A DNA stretch of 64,000 bases from Saccharothrix coeruleofusca (GCF_014648515.1 NZ_BMRG01000020.1:62001-126000), one strand, 5' to 3'; positions 52,296-61,587 are shown, counted from the stretch's first letter. A program made the numbers and translations. The notes: generated from the sequence alone by a model not told the origin.

Positions 52296-52366
52296 CATTT
52301 CAGAGCTGGTTATCGGCAGAACATGTAATTCGAGTGATTCCCCGATCGGGTGGGAGGTGGGCGGGA

Positions 52367-53218
52367 GTGCGGGCGGCTTTCGGTCCGAAGGTGGCCAGGC
52401 GCGTGCTCCAGTACGAACTGGAGCGGCTGCGCGAGCAGGCGGGCGTGACCCACGCCCGAGCCGGTGAGCGGCTGGGCATCTCCCGCGTCGGCTTCACCCA
52501 CCTGACCAGCGGCCGCAACCTGCCGAGCAAACCCGCCGTGGAAGTCCTGATGGACTTGTTCGGCCGCCCGGACCGGGTGCCGATGATGCTGGAACTGCTG
52601 TCCAGGGCCAAGCAGCGCACCGACGGCACCGGCGCCCCGATCAGCAGCATGAACGACTTCGAGCTGGCGATCGGGCTGGAAGCCGTGGCCACCGACATCG
52701 AGGCGTTCGAGTCGATGTCGGTCACCGGCCTGCTCCAGACCGAGGCGTACGCACGAGCGCTGATCGGCTACCACGCGTCGATCACGCCTGGTGTGGACGT
52801 CGAGCAGAGCGTCGCCCTGCGGGTGCAGCGGCAGTCGGTGATCACGCGGGAGACCGCCCCGGCGCGACTCCGGTGCGTCCTCGAAGAACAGGCGCTGCGC
52901 CGCCCCGTCGCCAATGCCGAGGTGATGCGCGAGCAGTTCGAGCACCTGCTGGACATGACGGAACGGCAGAACGTCACTTTGCAGGTGATGCCACGCGAAG
53001 TGGGATTGCACCCCGCCTTGAAAGGCCCTTTCTTCCTGCTGCGCTTCGAAGATGACTGGCGAGTCGCCTACGAGGAGACCCGCCACCACGCCTACTACTA
53101 CGACTCCGCTGATGCGGTAGAGGACTACGCGCAGGTGATGAATCATCTTCGTCATCTGGCCCTGAACCCGCAGCGGTCGCGGGCCTTCCTCGAACGGTTG
53201 AGAAAGGAAGCGCAGTGA
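52367..53218 (+). CDS. XRE-family regulator with DUF5753, second copy
   Basis: A 283-residue regulator with N-terminal HTH (about 10-65, V-T-H-A-R-A-G-E-R-L-G-I-S-R-V-G-F-T-H-L-T-S-G) and DUF5753 (about 95-270, F-E-S-M-S-V-T-G-L-L-Q-T-E-A-Y-A and L-Q-V-M-P). GTG at 52367 has GGGAGG upstream and gives the usual length. Its stop overlaps the DUF397 gene (GTGA). Paralogue of 2316-3170 but fairly diverged. Confidence 0.88.
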   Translation: MRAAFGPKVARRVLQYELERLREQAGVTHARAGERLGISRVGFTHLTSGRNLPSKPAVEVLMDLFGRPDRVPMMLELLSRAKQRTDGTGAPISSMNDFELAIGLEAVATDIEAFESMSVTGLLQTEAYARALIGYHASITPGVDVEQSVALRVQRQSVITRETAPARLRCVLEEQALRRPVANAEVMREQFEHLLDMTERQNVTLQVMPREVGLHPALKGPFFLLRFEDDWRVAYEETRHHAYYYDSADAVEDYAQVMNHLRHLALNPQRSRAFLERLRKEAQ

Positions 53219-53385
53219 TCACCGACTGGCGCAAGTCCTCGCGCAGCGTCGACAACTCCACATGCGTCGAGGTGGGCTGGACCGGGGAAGTGGTCGGCTA
53301 CCGGGACAGCAAGAACCCCCGCCCCACCCTGATCTTCAGCAGGCGTGCCGCTGCCGCGTTCGTCGCGAACATCAAGCGATCCTGA
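53215..53385 (+). CDS. DUF397 protein, second copy (56 aa)
   Basis: GTG at 53215 opens 56 codons with the DUF397 pattern: D-W-R-K-S-S-R-S, N-S-T-C-V-E-V, Y-R-D-S-K-N-P and a final F-S-R-R-A-A-A-A-F-V. It overlaps the XRE stop by 4 nt. As in other such pairs, it is thought to modulate the adjacent regulator. Confidence 0.88.
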   Translation: MITDWRKSSRSVDNSTCVEVGWTGEVVGYRDSKNPRPTLIFSRRAAAAFVANIKRS

Positions 53386-53437
53386 GGCAACGCCCGGCGC
53401 TCGTCGCTCCGTACCAAGCGGCGACCGAGGAGGGTGA

Positions 53438-53932
53438 GTGAATCGCGATCGCGAGTTCGGTGAGTTCGTCGACGCCCGTGCGCTGGTGATGCGCAGGACC
53501 GCGTACCTGCTGTGCGGGGACTGGCACCGCGCCGAAGACCTGGTCCAGACCGCGTTGACCAAGCTCTACGTGGCCTGGCCGCGCGTGCGCCGGGACGGGG
53601 CGGTGGACGCCTACGCCCGCAAGATCCTGGTGCGCGCGGCGATCGACGAGGGCAGGCGCGGCTTCCGCCGCAGGGAGACGGTCGTCGACACGCCGCCCGA
53701 CACCCCGGTGTCGGCGGCCGAACCCGGCGACCCGGCGGTGCGGCGGGCGCTGGCCGCGCTCCCGCCCGGCCAACGCGCCGTCGTGGTGCTCCGCTACTGG
53801 GAGGACCTCAGCCTCACCGAAACCGCCCGCTTGCTCGGTCGCACCGAGGGAACCGTGAAGAGCCAGGCCGCCAAGGGGTTGGCGAAGCTGCGCGAACTTC
53901 TCGGCTCCCACGTCCTGGAGGAGCAGCGATGA
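53438..53932 (+). CDS. SigE-family ECF-like RNA polymerase sigma factor 3
   Basis: A 164-residue sigma factor with region 2 (M-R-R-T-A-Y-L-L-C-G-D-W-H-R-A-E-D-L-V-Q-T) and region 4 (L-P-P-G-Q-R-A-V-V-V-L-R-Y-W-E-D-L-S, R-T-E-G-T-V-K-S-Q). GTG at 53438 has GAGGAGGG upstream. Overlaps its partner gene (ATGA at 53929). Third member of the family in this window. Confidence 0.88.
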   Translation: MNRDREFGEFVDARALVMRRTAYLLCGDWHRAEDLVQTALTKLYVAWPRVRRDGAVDAYARKILVRAAIDEGRRGFRRRETVVDTPPDTPVSAAEPGDPAVRRALAALPPGQRAVVVLRYWEDLSLTETARLLGRTEGTVKSQAAKGLAKLRELLGSHVLEEQR

Positions 53933-54765
53933 GCGACATCAAGGAAATCCTGGGCACCGCGTTCGGCGACGAGCCGCCGTTGCGCGTCGACCGGGAAGCG
54001 ATCGTGAAGTCCGGGCGGCGCAGGCTGGCGGTGCGCAGCGCGGCCACTGGCATGGCGGTGTTCGCCGCCGTGGCCGCGGTGACCGTCCCCGTCCTGCTGG
54101 GCGGTCGCGGTGGCGGCATCGGGATCGGCGGCGCACCGTCGTCGAGCGCACCCCCGCTCACCAGCACGACCGCAGGCGGGCCGTCGACCACGCTGGGCAG
54201 CACGCCGCCGAGCACGCACTACTCGTCCGCGCCCGCCAGCGCGGACCCCTCCGGGGGGCTGGAGGTGAGCGCCACCTCCAAGCCCGCGGACCCGAACAAG
54301 CCCCGGCCGCCCAAGCCGGTCACCGCCGAGCGCGCCGCCGCGCTGACCTCGCTGGTGACCTCCTCGGGCGTGCTGCCCCAGGGGCAGTACACGCCGATCC
54401 CGGCCGGGCAGCTGGAGATGCGGCCCACCCCCGACGGCTACCAGCTGGCCGCTGACGTCACCACGGCCACCGGCAGCGGTCAGCTGCGGCTGTCCCTGCG
54501 CATGGAGCGGCAGGTGGGCTGCGCGGACTCCTCGTCCATCCCCGGTCTGCAGTGCTGGGAACGCCAGGTGGACGGCAAGCGGATCATCGTGGAGGACCAC
54601 CAGCTCGGCGGCGACCGCAGGCTCGCCGTGACCTACCAGCACGCCGACGGCACGCTGTTCCAGGCCAGCGCCACGGACCACACCCAGGCCGGGCCCGCCG
54701 GTCCGATGCCGCTGACGTGGGAGCAGCTGGCAAAGATCGCGACTCTGCCGGGGGTCGCGTTCTAA
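53929..54765 (+). CDS. Putative membrane anti-sigma factor 3
   Basis: A 278-residue single-pass protein. Cytoplasmic D-I-K-E-I-L-G-T-A-F-G-D-E-P-P-L-R-V-D and G-R-R-R-L-A precede a TM helix at about 38-58; a Ser/Thr/Pro linker and an outer domain with two Cys (V-G-C and L-Q-C-W) follow. The role is inferred from coupling to the sigma gene and from the D-E-P-P motif shared with 14327-15124. Confidence 0.6.
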   Translation: MSDIKEILGTAFGDEPPLRVDREAIVKSGRRRLAVRSAATGMAVFAAVAAVTVPVLLGGRGGGIGIGGAPSSSAPPLTSTTAGGPSTTLGSTPPSTHYSSAPASADPSGGLEVSATSKPADPNKPRPPKPVTAERAAALTSLVTSSGVLPQGQYTPIPAGQLEMRPTPDGYQLAADVTTATGSGQLRLSLRMERQVGCADSSSIPGLQCWERQVDGKRIIVEDHQLGGDRRLAVTYQHADGTLFQASATDHTQAGPAGPMPLTWEQLAKIATLPGVAF

Positions 54766-54768
54766 CCT
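54763..54768 (+). promoter_or_regulatory. -10 element of apparently leaderless arfB
   Basis: TAACCT overlaps the stop codon of the previous gene and lies 7 nt before GTG 54776. No ribosome site is seen. Confidence 0.45.
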
Positions 54769-54775
54769 TGTCCTC

Positions 54776-55204
54776 GTGGCCGACGACTTGACCGTGACGC
54801 GCACGCTGGTGATCCCGGCGGGTGAGCTGCGCGAGCGCTTCTCCCGGTCGTCCGGCCCCGGCGGCCAGGGCGTGAACACGGCGGACAGCCGGGTCGAGCT
54901 CTCGTTCGACCTGGCTGCCTCGCCGTCCGTGCCGGACTGGCTGCGCACCCGGATGCTCGGCAGGTTGCACAACCGCCTCACCGGCGGTGTGGTCACCGTC
55001 GTGGCCAGCGAGCACCGCGCCCAGCTGCAGAACCGCCAGGCCGCCCGCGAGCGCCTGGCCCGCCTGCTGCGCGACGCCGCCGCCGCGCCCCCGGCGGTGC
55101 GCCGCGCCACCAAGCCCACCAAGGGCTCCCAGGAACGCCGCATCGCCGCCAAGAAGCAGCGCTCCCGGACCAAGCAGTCCCGCCGCCCCTCCAGCTGGGA
55201 CTGA
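54776..55204 (+). CDS. arfB: Alternative ribosome-rescue factor ArfB (release-factor-like)
   Basis: A 142-residue YaeJ/ArfB-type peptidyl-tRNA hydrolase that frees ribosomes stalled without a stop codon. The catalytic G-G-Q lies in S-S-G-P-G-G-Q-G-V-N-T near residue 28. The codon-recognition domain of true release factors is missing. The basic C-terminal tail (K-K-Q-R-S-R-T-K-Q-S-R-R) is the part that enters the empty mRNA channel. GTG at 54776. Repeat copy F follows its stop. Confidence 0.9.
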   Translation: MADDLTVTRTLVIPAGELRERFSRSSGPGGQGVNTADSRVELSFDLAASPSVPDWLRTRMLGRLHNRLTGGVVTVVASEHRAQLQNRQAARERLARLLRDAAAAPPAVRRATKPTKGSQERRIAAKKQRSRTKQSRRPSSWD

Positions 55205-55252
55205 CCCCCGAGTTCACCCTCCAGGCCACGCGAACCGAGCGTTGGGGCCTGC

Positions 55253-55300
55253 CCGGTAGTAGTTACCGGCCCCCTGGGGCGCACCGGGTAGTACTTGCCG
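55253..55300 (-). repeat. Intergenic paired 16-bp repeat, copy F, reaching into kinase gene
   Basis: CCCGGTAGTAGTTACC-type half at 55253-55268 and CGGGTAGTACTTGCCG at 55285-55300 have starts 32 bp apart. An eroded element terminus (CCCCCGAGTTCACCCTCCAG at 55205-55224) starts right after the arfB stop and aligns with the left end of element B. The right part overlaps the last 12 codons and stop of the convergent kinase gene. Confidence 0.75.
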
Positions 55301-56399
55301 ATGTGGGGAGGTGGGCGGTGAAGACGGCGCCGCCGTCGTTGTGCACGCGCACCGAACCGCCGCGGCGCAGGCAGGTCTGCCGGGTCAGGGCGAGCCCCAG
55401 GCCGCGCGCCCCCTGCTGGCCCGCCTTGGTGGTGAACCCGTGCCGGAACACCTCGTCGGCCAGCTCCGGGGCCACGCCGGGCCCGGAGTCCCGCACCACC
55501 ACGAGCACCTCGTCGTCGTCCTCGCGCACGGACACCTCGACCCACCCGCCGGAGCCGCCCAGCGCGTCCACGGCGTTGTCGACCAGGTTGCCCAGCACGG
55601 TCACCAGGTCCGTGGACAGCGCCTCGTCCACCTCGCCCAGCGCGCTGCCCGGCGACAGCCGCAGCCCGACGCCGCGCTCCCCGGCCAGGCCGGACTTGGC
55701 GATCAGCAGCGCCGCCACGGCCGGGTCGGCGATGTGCTCGCGGACCTCGGCGTGCCACCGGCCCTGCGCGCCGCCGATCCGCTCGATGAACCCGCGCACC
55801 TCGTCGAACCGGCCCATCTCCACCAGGCCCGCGATGGCGTGCAGGCGGTTGCTGAACTCGTGGGCCTGCGCGCGCAGCGCGTCGGTGGCGCGGCGGCAGG
55901 CGTCCAGCTCCTGCCGCAGGGCGGTCAGCTCGGTGCGGTCCCTGACCGTCACCACCGCGCTGTGCGCGTCCAGCGGCACGTGGGTCAGCACGACCACCCG
56001 GCCGCGGCCGAGCAGCAGCTGGTCCGGCCGGGGGGACCGGCCGGTGAGCGCGTCGCGGACCCGCTCGTCGAAGCCCAGCTCGTGCACCGACCGGCCGACG
56101 CAGTCGGCGGGCAGCGCCAGCAGCTCCCGCGCCCGGTCGTTGACCAGGGTGATCCGGTGCCGGGGGTCGAGCGCGAGCACGCCTTCCTCGACGCCGCGCA
56201 GCAGCGCCTCGCGGTAGCGCACCAGGGCGGTGAGCTCACCCGACCGCAGGCCGTGGTTCCGCGCGCGCGCCCAGAGGGCCAGCAGCGCGCCGACCACCAG
56301 CGCCACGCCGAGCGGCAGCGCGTGACCGGGGAAGGTGGACACGGCTAATACCGCGCCCGTCGACGCGACGACCACCAGCTGCCACGCGAGCCCACTCAC
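55263..56399 (-). CDS. CitA/DcuS-like sensor histidine kinase without extracellular domain
   Basis: A 378-residue kinase. Two TM helices (about 5-22 and 28-44) are joined by only a few residues, so the periplasmic ligand domain of CitA-type kinases is missing. A PAS domain (60-155), the H-box A-H-E-F-S-N-R-L-H with His180, and an ATPase domain (N-L-V-D-N-A-V-D-A, D-S-G-P-G-V, G-L-G-L-A-L) follow. GTG at 56399 has GGAGG 6 nt upstream. No response regulator gene lies next to it. Its last 12 codons come from repeat F. Confidence 0.82.
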   Translation of the reverse strand: MSGLAWQLVVVASTGAVLAVSTFPGHALPLGVALVVGALLALWARARNHGLRSGELTALVRYREALLRGVEEGVLALDPRHRITLVNDRARELLALPADCVGRSVHELGFDERVRDALTGRSPRPDQLLLGRGRVVVLTHVPLDAHSAVVTVRDRTELTALRQELDACRRATDALRAQAHEFSNRLHAIAGLVEMGRFDEVRGFIERIGGAQGRWHAEVREHIADPAVAALLIAKSGLAGERGVGLRLSPGSALGEVDEALSTDLVTVLGNLVDNAVDALGGSGGWVEVSVREDDDEVLVVVRDSGPGVAPELADEVFRHGFTTKAGQQGARGLGLALTRQTCLRRGGSVRVHNDGGAVFTAHLPTSASTTRCAPGGR

Positions 56400-56581
56400 T
56401 GGCACCTCCAGGACGACCACGACCGGAACCCCTGGCGCGGGAGCGGGATGTCTCCGCGCACGGGAGCGCCACGTCCGACCACGCGGATCGGGAGGTGAGG
56501 ACCACAGTGCGGACCAGGCACTGATCACCTCCGGGCGAGACTACGACGACGGCGCGCGGAGGTGTGCTCCGGTCCCATTGG

Positions 56582-57586
56582 TCAGGAATGGTTCGGGGTT
56601 CCGCCCGGCGGCGCGGTGGTCGCGCGGACCACCAGGGACGGGCGCAGCAGGTGCCGCACGGGTTCCGCCCGCTCGCCCCGCACCCGTTGCAGCAGCGCTT
56701 GCGCCGCGAGCCTGCCGAACTCCTCGCGCGGCTGGTCGACCGTGGTCAGCGACACGTGCCGCAGCGCCGCCAGCGAGGTGTTGTCGTAGCCGACCACGGA
56801 CACGTCGCGCGGCACCCGGAACCCGGCCTCCGCCAACGCCGAGATCGCGCCGACGGCGTTGAAGTCGTTGCAGGACACGATTCCCGTCGGCATGTCGGGC
56901 GCCAGTTCCCGCACCGCCCGCGCGCCCGCGGCGTCGGTGTACTCGCTAGCCACCACGCGCGGCGCGAGCCCGTGCCGCGCCATGGCGGCGAGGTAGCCGC
57001 GGCGGCGGATCGCCGCCTGGCTGCCGCGTCCGCCGTCGAGGTGGGCGATCCGCTTGTGCCCCAACGACACCAGGTGGTCCACGGCCAGCCCGATGCCGCG
57101 CTCGCCGTCGTCGTTGACCGTGTCCACAGTGGACAACCGTGAGGATCGTGCCACCAGTGCGACGGCGGTCTGGTCGGCCGCGCGGCCGATGGCCGACATC
57201 GGCACCACCGGGGACAGCAGGGCCAGTCCCGCCGGGCGGAACGACAGCAGGCTCTCCAGCGCGCGCCGCTCGCGCGCGGGCGACCGCCCGCCGGTGTTGA
57301 TGATCAGGTCGAAGCCCTGGCTCCGCGCCACCTCGTCGATGCCGTCGACGACCTCGGCGAAGAAGGCGTTGTGCAGGTCCGACAGCATCACGCCGAGCAC
57401 GCGGGAGGTGCGGCTGGCCAGCGAGCGGGCCATGGCGTGCGGCGAGTAGCCCAGCTCCTGGGCCGCCTTGAGCACCGCCGCGCGGCGCTGGGGGCTCACC
57501 TTGGGGGATTCCCGCATCACCAGCGACACCAGCGCGCGGGAGACCCCGGCCCGCCGCGCCACGTCCTCCATCGTCGGTCTGGCCAC
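56582..57586 (-). CDS. LacI-family repressor of the inositol operon
   Basis: A 334-residue LacI/GalR regulator. The HTH is at residues 5-24 (M-E-D-V-A-R-R-A-G-V-S-R-A-L-V-S), followed by the hinge helix and a periplasmic-binding-protein-like ligand domain (V-L-G-V-M-L-S-D-L-H-N-A-F-F; V-S-V-V-G-Y-D-N-T). GTG at 57586 has GGAGG 6 nt upstream; a GTG at 57616 is possible. It is divergent from iolG with a LacI-type palindrome between, so it should repress the iol genes until inositol or a derivative is present. Confidence 0.88.
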   Translation of the reverse strand: MARPTMEDVARRAGVSRALVSLVMRESPKVSPQRRAAVLKAAQELGYSPHAMARSLASRTSRVLGVMLSDLHNAFFAEVVDGIDEVARSQGFDLIINTGGRSPARERRALESLLSFRPAGLALLSPVVPMSAIGRAADQTAVALVARSSRLSTVDTVNDDGERGIGLAVDHLVSLGHKRIAHLDGGRGSQAAIRRRGYLAAMARHGLAPRVVASEYTDAAGARAVRELAPDMPTGIVSCNDFNAVGAISALAEAGFRVPRDVSVVGYDNTSLAALRHVSLTTVDQPREEFGRLAAQALLQRVRGERAEPVRHLLRPSLVVRATTAPPGGTPNHS

Positions 57587-57609
57587 CCGGACCTCCGCGG
57601 GACGCCGCC

Positions 57610-57637
57610 TTGACACCAGTGTGACGCAGGTTACAGC
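57610..57637 (+). promoter_or_regulatory. Candidate promoter of the inositol operon
   Basis: TTGACA at 57610-57615 is a perfect -35; TACAGC at 57632-57637, 16 nt on, is a weak -10. It precedes the operator at 57654, so the bound repressor would sit just downstream of the start. Confidence 0.5.
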
Positions 57638-57653
57638 ATGAGGTGTTCCCGCA

Positions 57654-57667
57654 GTAGAGCGCTCTAC
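57654..57667. promoter_or_regulatory. LacI-type operator
   Basis: GTAGAGCGCTCTAC is a perfect 14-bp palindrome with the central CG typical of LacI/GalR operators, 35 nt before the iolG start and divergent from the lacI-type gene. Confidence 0.7.
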
Positions 57668-57702
57668 CGAATCGGCCCTCCCACCAGGACGGAGACCAGC
57701 GG

Positions 57703-58707
57703 ATGCGGATCGGGGTTGCCGGAGTCGGTCGGATCGGCACGATGCACGCGACCAACCTCGCGGGGTTGCCGGAGGTCGACGAGGTGCTGCTGTTCGACCC
57801 GGCGCCCGGCCGGGCGGAAGCGGCGTCGGCCCGCCTGCCGGGCACCAGGGCGGTGGGCGACCTGGACACCCTGCTCGCCGCCTGCGACGGCGTGCTGCTC
57901 GCGACGCCGACCACCACGCACCCCGCGCTGCTGCGCGCGGCGCTCGCGGCGGGCGTGCCGACGCTGTGCGAGAAGCCGATCGCCGCCCACGTCGACGAGA
58001 TGCGGGCGCTGATCGCGGAGGTGGAGGCGTCCGGCGTCGAGGTGCTGGTGGGGTTCCAGCGGCGGTTCGACCCCGCCGTGGCGGAGCTGCGCCGCAGGCT
58101 GCGCGCGGGCGAGGTCGGCGAGGTGTACCTGGTGCGGGCGCTGGGCAACGACGCCAGACCGCCGGACCCCGCCTACCTGCCGCGGTCCGGTGGCATCTTC
58201 CGCGACCTGCTGATCCACGACCTGGACGCGGTGCCGTGGCTGGTCGGCGAGCCGGTGGTGGAGGTCTACGCCTCCGGCTCGGTGCTGGTGGACCGCGCCT
58301 TCGCCGACGCCGACGACGTGGACAACGCCGTGGTGCTGCTGAGGTTCGCGGGCGGCGCGCACGCCACGCTGGCGGGCGGCAGGCACGACCCGCTGGGCTA
58401 CGACCACCGCATCGAGGTGCTGGGCAGCCGCGACTGCCTGGCCGTGGGGCTGGACGAGCGGACCCCGCTGACCTCGCTGGAGCCCGGCGGCCCGCAGGCG
58501 GGGCCGCACGCCTACTCCGGGTTCCCGGAGCGCTTCCACCGCGCCTACCTCAACGAGGTGGCGGTCTTCGCCGGTGTGGTCGCGGGCGGGGTGGCGAATC
58601 CGTCGCCCGCGCGGGAGAGTTTGATCAGCCTCCGGCTCGCGGAGGCGTGCGAGGCGTCCCGGCGCTGCGGCGCCCCGGTGCGGCTGAACGCGGAGGTGCC
58701 TGCGTGA
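57703..58707 (+). CDS. iolG: Inositol 2-dehydrogenase-like Gfo/Idh/MocA oxidoreductase
   Basis: A 334-residue NAD-dependent dehydrogenase. Rossmann motif G-V-A-G-V-G-R-I-G near residue 4, the E-K-P motif near 91 (C-E-K-P-I-A) and the substrate-site D-L-L-I-H-D-L-D-A near 170. It should oxidise myo-inositol to scyllo-inosose, the first catabolic step. ATG at 57703. First gene of an operon of seven visible overlapping genes; its stop overlaps iolE (GTGA). Confidence 0.85.
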   Translation: MRIGVAGVGRIGTMHATNLAGLPEVDEVLLFDPAPGRAEAASARLPGTRAVGDLDTLLAACDGVLLATPTTTHPALLRAALAAGVPTLCEKPIAAHVDEMRALIAEVEASGVEVLVGFQRRFDPAVAELRRRLRAGEVGEVYLVRALGNDARPPDPAYLPRSGGIFRDLLIHDLDAVPWLVGEPVVEVYASGSVLVDRAFADADDVDNAVVLLRFAGGAHATLAGGRHDPLGYDHRIEVLGSRDCLAVGLDERTPLTSLEPGGPQAGPHAYSGFPERFHRAYLNEVAVFAGVVAGGVANPSPARESLISLRLAEACEASRRCGAPVRLNAEVPA

Positions 58708-59570
58708 GGATCGCGGGAGCGCCGATCTCCTGGGGCGTCTGCGAGGTGCCCGGCTGGGGCCGGGTGCTCGACCCCGCGACCGTGCTGGCGGGCATGGCCT
58801 CCCTCGGCCTGGCCGCCACCGAGCTGGGCCCGCCGGGCTACCTGCCGTCCGATCCCGCCGCACTCAGAGCGCTGCTGGACGAGCACGGGCTCGCGCTGGT
58901 CGGCGGTTTCCTCGCGGTCACCCTGCACGATCGGTCCACAGTGGACGAAGCGGCGGAGGTGGCCCACCGGCTCGCCGCGGCGGGCGGCGAGGTGCTGGTG
59001 CTGGCCGCCGCCACCGGTCTGGACGGCTACGACGAGCGGCCCGAGCTGACCGGCGCGCAGTGGCGCGAGCTGGTCGACAACGCGGCGCGGGTCCGCGACC
59101 GGGCGGCCCGGCACGGCCTGCGCGCGGTGCTGCACCCGCACGTGGGCACGCACGTCGAGCGCGCCGACGAGGTCGAGCGCTTCCTCGCCGACTCGGACCT
59201 GCCGCTGTGCCTGGACACCGGCCACCTGCTCATCGGCGGCGCGGACCCGGTGGAGCTGGCCCACCGCTTCCCCGACCGGATCGGGCACGTGCACCTCAAG
59301 GACGTGCGCGCCGACCTCGCCGCCGCCGTGCGCGCCGGGCGGACCGGCTACGCCGAGGCGGTGCGGCAGCGGATGTACGTGCCGCTCGGCGACGGCGACG
59401 TGGACGTGCGGGGACTGGTGGAACTGCTGCGCGACAACGGTTACAGCGGCTGGCTGGTGCTGGAGCAGGACACCGCGCTGACCGAGGGCGACGCGGTGGA
59501 CGAGCCGGTGCGGGACACCGCGCGCAGCCTGGCCCACCTCACCCGGTTCACCGGACAGGAGAGACGATGA
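58704..59570 (+). CDS. iolE: Inosose dehydratase-like TIM-barrel protein
   Basis: A 288-residue xylose-isomerase-like barrel of the IolE/MocC type. It opens A-P-I-S-W-G-V-C-E-V-P-G-W-G and carries metal-site segments L-H-P-H-V-G-T, L-D-T-G-H and H-V-H-L-K-D. It should dehydrate scyllo-inosose to the 1,2-dione. An IolI/IolH-like isomerase cannot be excluded. GTG at 58704, coupled to iolG, stop overlapping the binding-protein gene (ATGA). Confidence 0.75.
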   Translation: MRIAGAPISWGVCEVPGWGRVLDPATVLAGMASLGLAATELGPPGYLPSDPAALRALLDEHGLALVGGFLAVTLHDRSTVDEAAEVAHRLAAAGGEVLVLAAATGLDGYDERPELTGAQWRELVDNAARVRDRAARHGLRAVLHPHVGTHVERADEVERFLADSDLPLCLDTGHLLIGGADPVELAHRFPDRIGHVHLKDVRADLAAAVRAGRTGYAEAVRQRMYVPLGDGDVDVRGLVELLRDNGYSGWLVLEQDTALTEGDAVDEPVRDTARSLAHLTRFTGQERR

Positions 59571-60541
59571 CCCCTACCGGCAAGCTGGCCACCGCGGTCG
59601 CGGCCACCGCGCTGCTGGTCGCGTGCAGCGGCCCCGCCGCGGTGGACGGCACCACCACGGACGCGGCCACCGCCCCGGACGGGCAGCTGCGCGTCGCGGT
59701 GATCACCCACGGCACGGCGGGCGACGCGTTCTGGAACGTGGTCAAGAACGGCGCCACGGCCGCCGGGGAGCAACTGGGCGTGGTGGTGGACTACAACTCC
59801 GACGGCGACCCCGGCAAGCAGGCCACCCTGGTCGACAACGCGGTCTCCCAACAGGTCGGCGGCATCGTGGTGTCGATGGCCAACCCGGACGCGCTGGAGA
59901 CCTCGGTGCGCAACGCGGTCCGGGCGGGCATCCCGGTGGTCACCATCAACTCCGGTGGCGACCGCAGCGCCGCGTTCGGCGCGCTCGCCCACGTCGGCCA
60001 GGAGGAGGCGCTGGCCGGTGAGCAGGCCGGGCGCAAGCTCAGGGACGCGGGCCGGGGCAAGCTGCTGTGCGTGATCCACGAGGCGGGCAACATCGGCCTC
60101 AACCAGCGCTGCGACGGCGCGCGGGCCGGGTTCGGCGGCACGGTCGCCACGCTCCAGGTGGACATCAACAACCCCACCGACACCGAGGCGCGCATCAAGG
60201 GCGCGCTGCAGACCGACACCGCGGTGGACGCGGTGCTCGCGCTGAACCCGCAGGTGGCGGTGCACGCGGTCAGCGCGGTCGAGGGGGCGTCGGCGGAGGC
60301 GGCGGTGGCCACCTTCGACCTCAACCCGGACGTGGCCGAGGCGATCAAGGCCGGTGACGTGCTGTTCGCCGTGGACCAGCAGCAGTACCAGCAGGGCTAC
60401 CTGCCGATCGTGATGCTCAAGCTGTACCGGGACAACGCCAACACCCTGGGCGGCGGCAGGCCCGTGCTCACCGGCCCCGGCTTCGTCGACCGGGACAACG
60501 TGGACAGGGTCGCCGAGTACGCCAAGCGCGGCACGCGGTGA
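59567..60541 (+). CDS. Sugar/inositol ABC transporter substrate-binding lipoprotein
   Basis: A 324-residue lipoprotein with lipobox L-L-V-A-C and a periplasmic-binding-protein fold of the ribose/inositol class ([36 protein letters not shown] near the end). Position inside the iol operon points to myo-inositol or a related polyol as ligand. ATG at 59567. Stop overlaps the permease gene. Confidence 0.85.
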   Translation: MTPTGKLATAVAATALLVACSGPAAVDGTTTDAATAPDGQLRVAVITHGTAGDAFWNVVKNGATAAGEQLGVVVDYNSDGDPGKQATLVDNAVSQQVGGIVVSMANPDALETSVRNAVRAGIPVVTINSGGDRSAAFGALAHVGQEEALAGEQAGRKLRDAGRGKLLCVIHEAGNIGLNQRCDGARAGFGGTVATLQVDINNPTDTEARIKGALQTDTAVDAVLALNPQVAVHAVSAVEGASAEAAVATFDLNPDVAEAIKAGDVLFAVDQQQYQQGYLPIVMLKLYRDNANTLGGGRPVLTGPGFVDRDNVDRVAEYAKRGTR

Positions 60542-61587
60542 CGCCGGTGGTGGCGGAGGTGTCCGGGGCCGACGAGCGGCTGCGCGCGTCCGGGCTGCTG
60601 GACCGGCTGGTGCCGCGGCCGGAGGTCGGCGCGCTGCTGGGCGCGCTGGTGGTGTTCGCGTTCTTCTCGGTGGTGACCGAGCGGTTCCTCAGCCCGGCGG
60701 GCGTGGCGACCTGGCTGGACGACGCCTCCACGCTGGGCGTCGTGGCGGTGGCCGTGGCGCTGCTGATGATCGGCGGCGAGTTCGACCTGTCGGCGGGCGT
60801 GATGACCGCGTCCACCGCGCTGGTCACCGCCGTGCTGTCCACCAGGCTGGGCTGGAACGTGTGGTGGGCGCTGCTGGCGTCGCTGCTGTTCGCGCTGGCC
60901 GTGGGGGCGCTCAACGGGTGGCTGGTGGTGCGCACCGGGCTGCCCAGCTTCATCGTCACGCTGGGCACCTTCCTGGCGCTGCAGGGGCTGAACCTGGGCG
61001 TGACGCGGCTGGTGACCGGCACCGTGCAGGTCTCCGGGATGCGCGCCGCGCCCGGCTACGAGTCGGCGGGCTTCGTGTTCGCCTCGACGTTCTCGCTGGG
61101 CGGCACCAGGTTCCCCGTCTCCATCGTGTGGTGGCTGGTGGCCACCGCGGTGGCGTCGGTGGTGCTGCTGCGGACCAGGTTCGGCAACTGGGTGTTCGCG
61201 GTGGGCGGCTCGGCGGCCGTCTCGCGCGCGGTCGGCGTGCCGGTGCGGCGGACCAAGGTGGTGCTGTTCACCGCCACGGCGGGCGCGGCCTGGCTGGTCG
61301 GCTCGATCAACATCCTGCGGTTCACCAGCGTGCAGGCCAACCAGGGCATCGGGTTGGAGTTCCAGTTCATCATCGCCGCGGTGATCGGCGGCTGCCTGCT
61401 CACCGGCGGCTTCGGCTCGGCGGTGGGCGCGGCGGTCGGCGCGCTGATCTTCGGCATGGCCCGCCAGGGCATCGTCTACGCCAACTGGAACAGCGACTGG
61501 TTCCAGCTGTTCCTCGGCGTGATGCTGCTGGCCGCCGTGCTGGTCAACAACGCGCTGCGGCGGCGGGCGGAGAGGGTGCGGCGATGA
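60538..61587 (+). CDS. Sugar ABC transporter permease (CUT2/RbsC class)
   Basis: A 349-residue membrane protein with about ten TM helices. The RbsC-type motifs G-G-E-F-D-L-S-A-G near residue 80, [19 protein letters not shown] near 125 and [11 protein letters not shown] near 283 are clear. GTG at 60538 overlaps the binding-protein stop. A single permease suggests a homodimeric channel. Confidence 0.88.
   Translation: MTPVVAEVSGADERLRASGLLDRLVPRPEVGALLGALVVFAFFSVVTERFLSPAGVATWLDDASTLGVVAVAVALLMIGGEFDLSAGVMTASTALVTAVLSTRLGWNVWWALLASLLFALAVGALNGWLVVRTGLPSFIVTLGTFLALQGLNLGVTRLVTGTVQVSGMRAAPGYESAGFVFASTFSLGGTRFPVSIVWWLVATAVASVVLLRTRFGNWVFAVGGSAAVSRAVGVPVRRTKVVLFTATAGAAWLVGSINILRFTSVQANQGIGLEFQFIIAAVIGGCLLTGGFGSAVGAAVGALIFGMARQGIVYANWNSDWFQLFLGVMLLAAVLVNNALRRRAERVRR

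Noticed and set aside
53794-55758. 654-codon minus-strand frame spanning sigma partner, arfB and kinase
   Set aside because: It is antisense to two supported genes and off-frame in the third, low complexity throughout.
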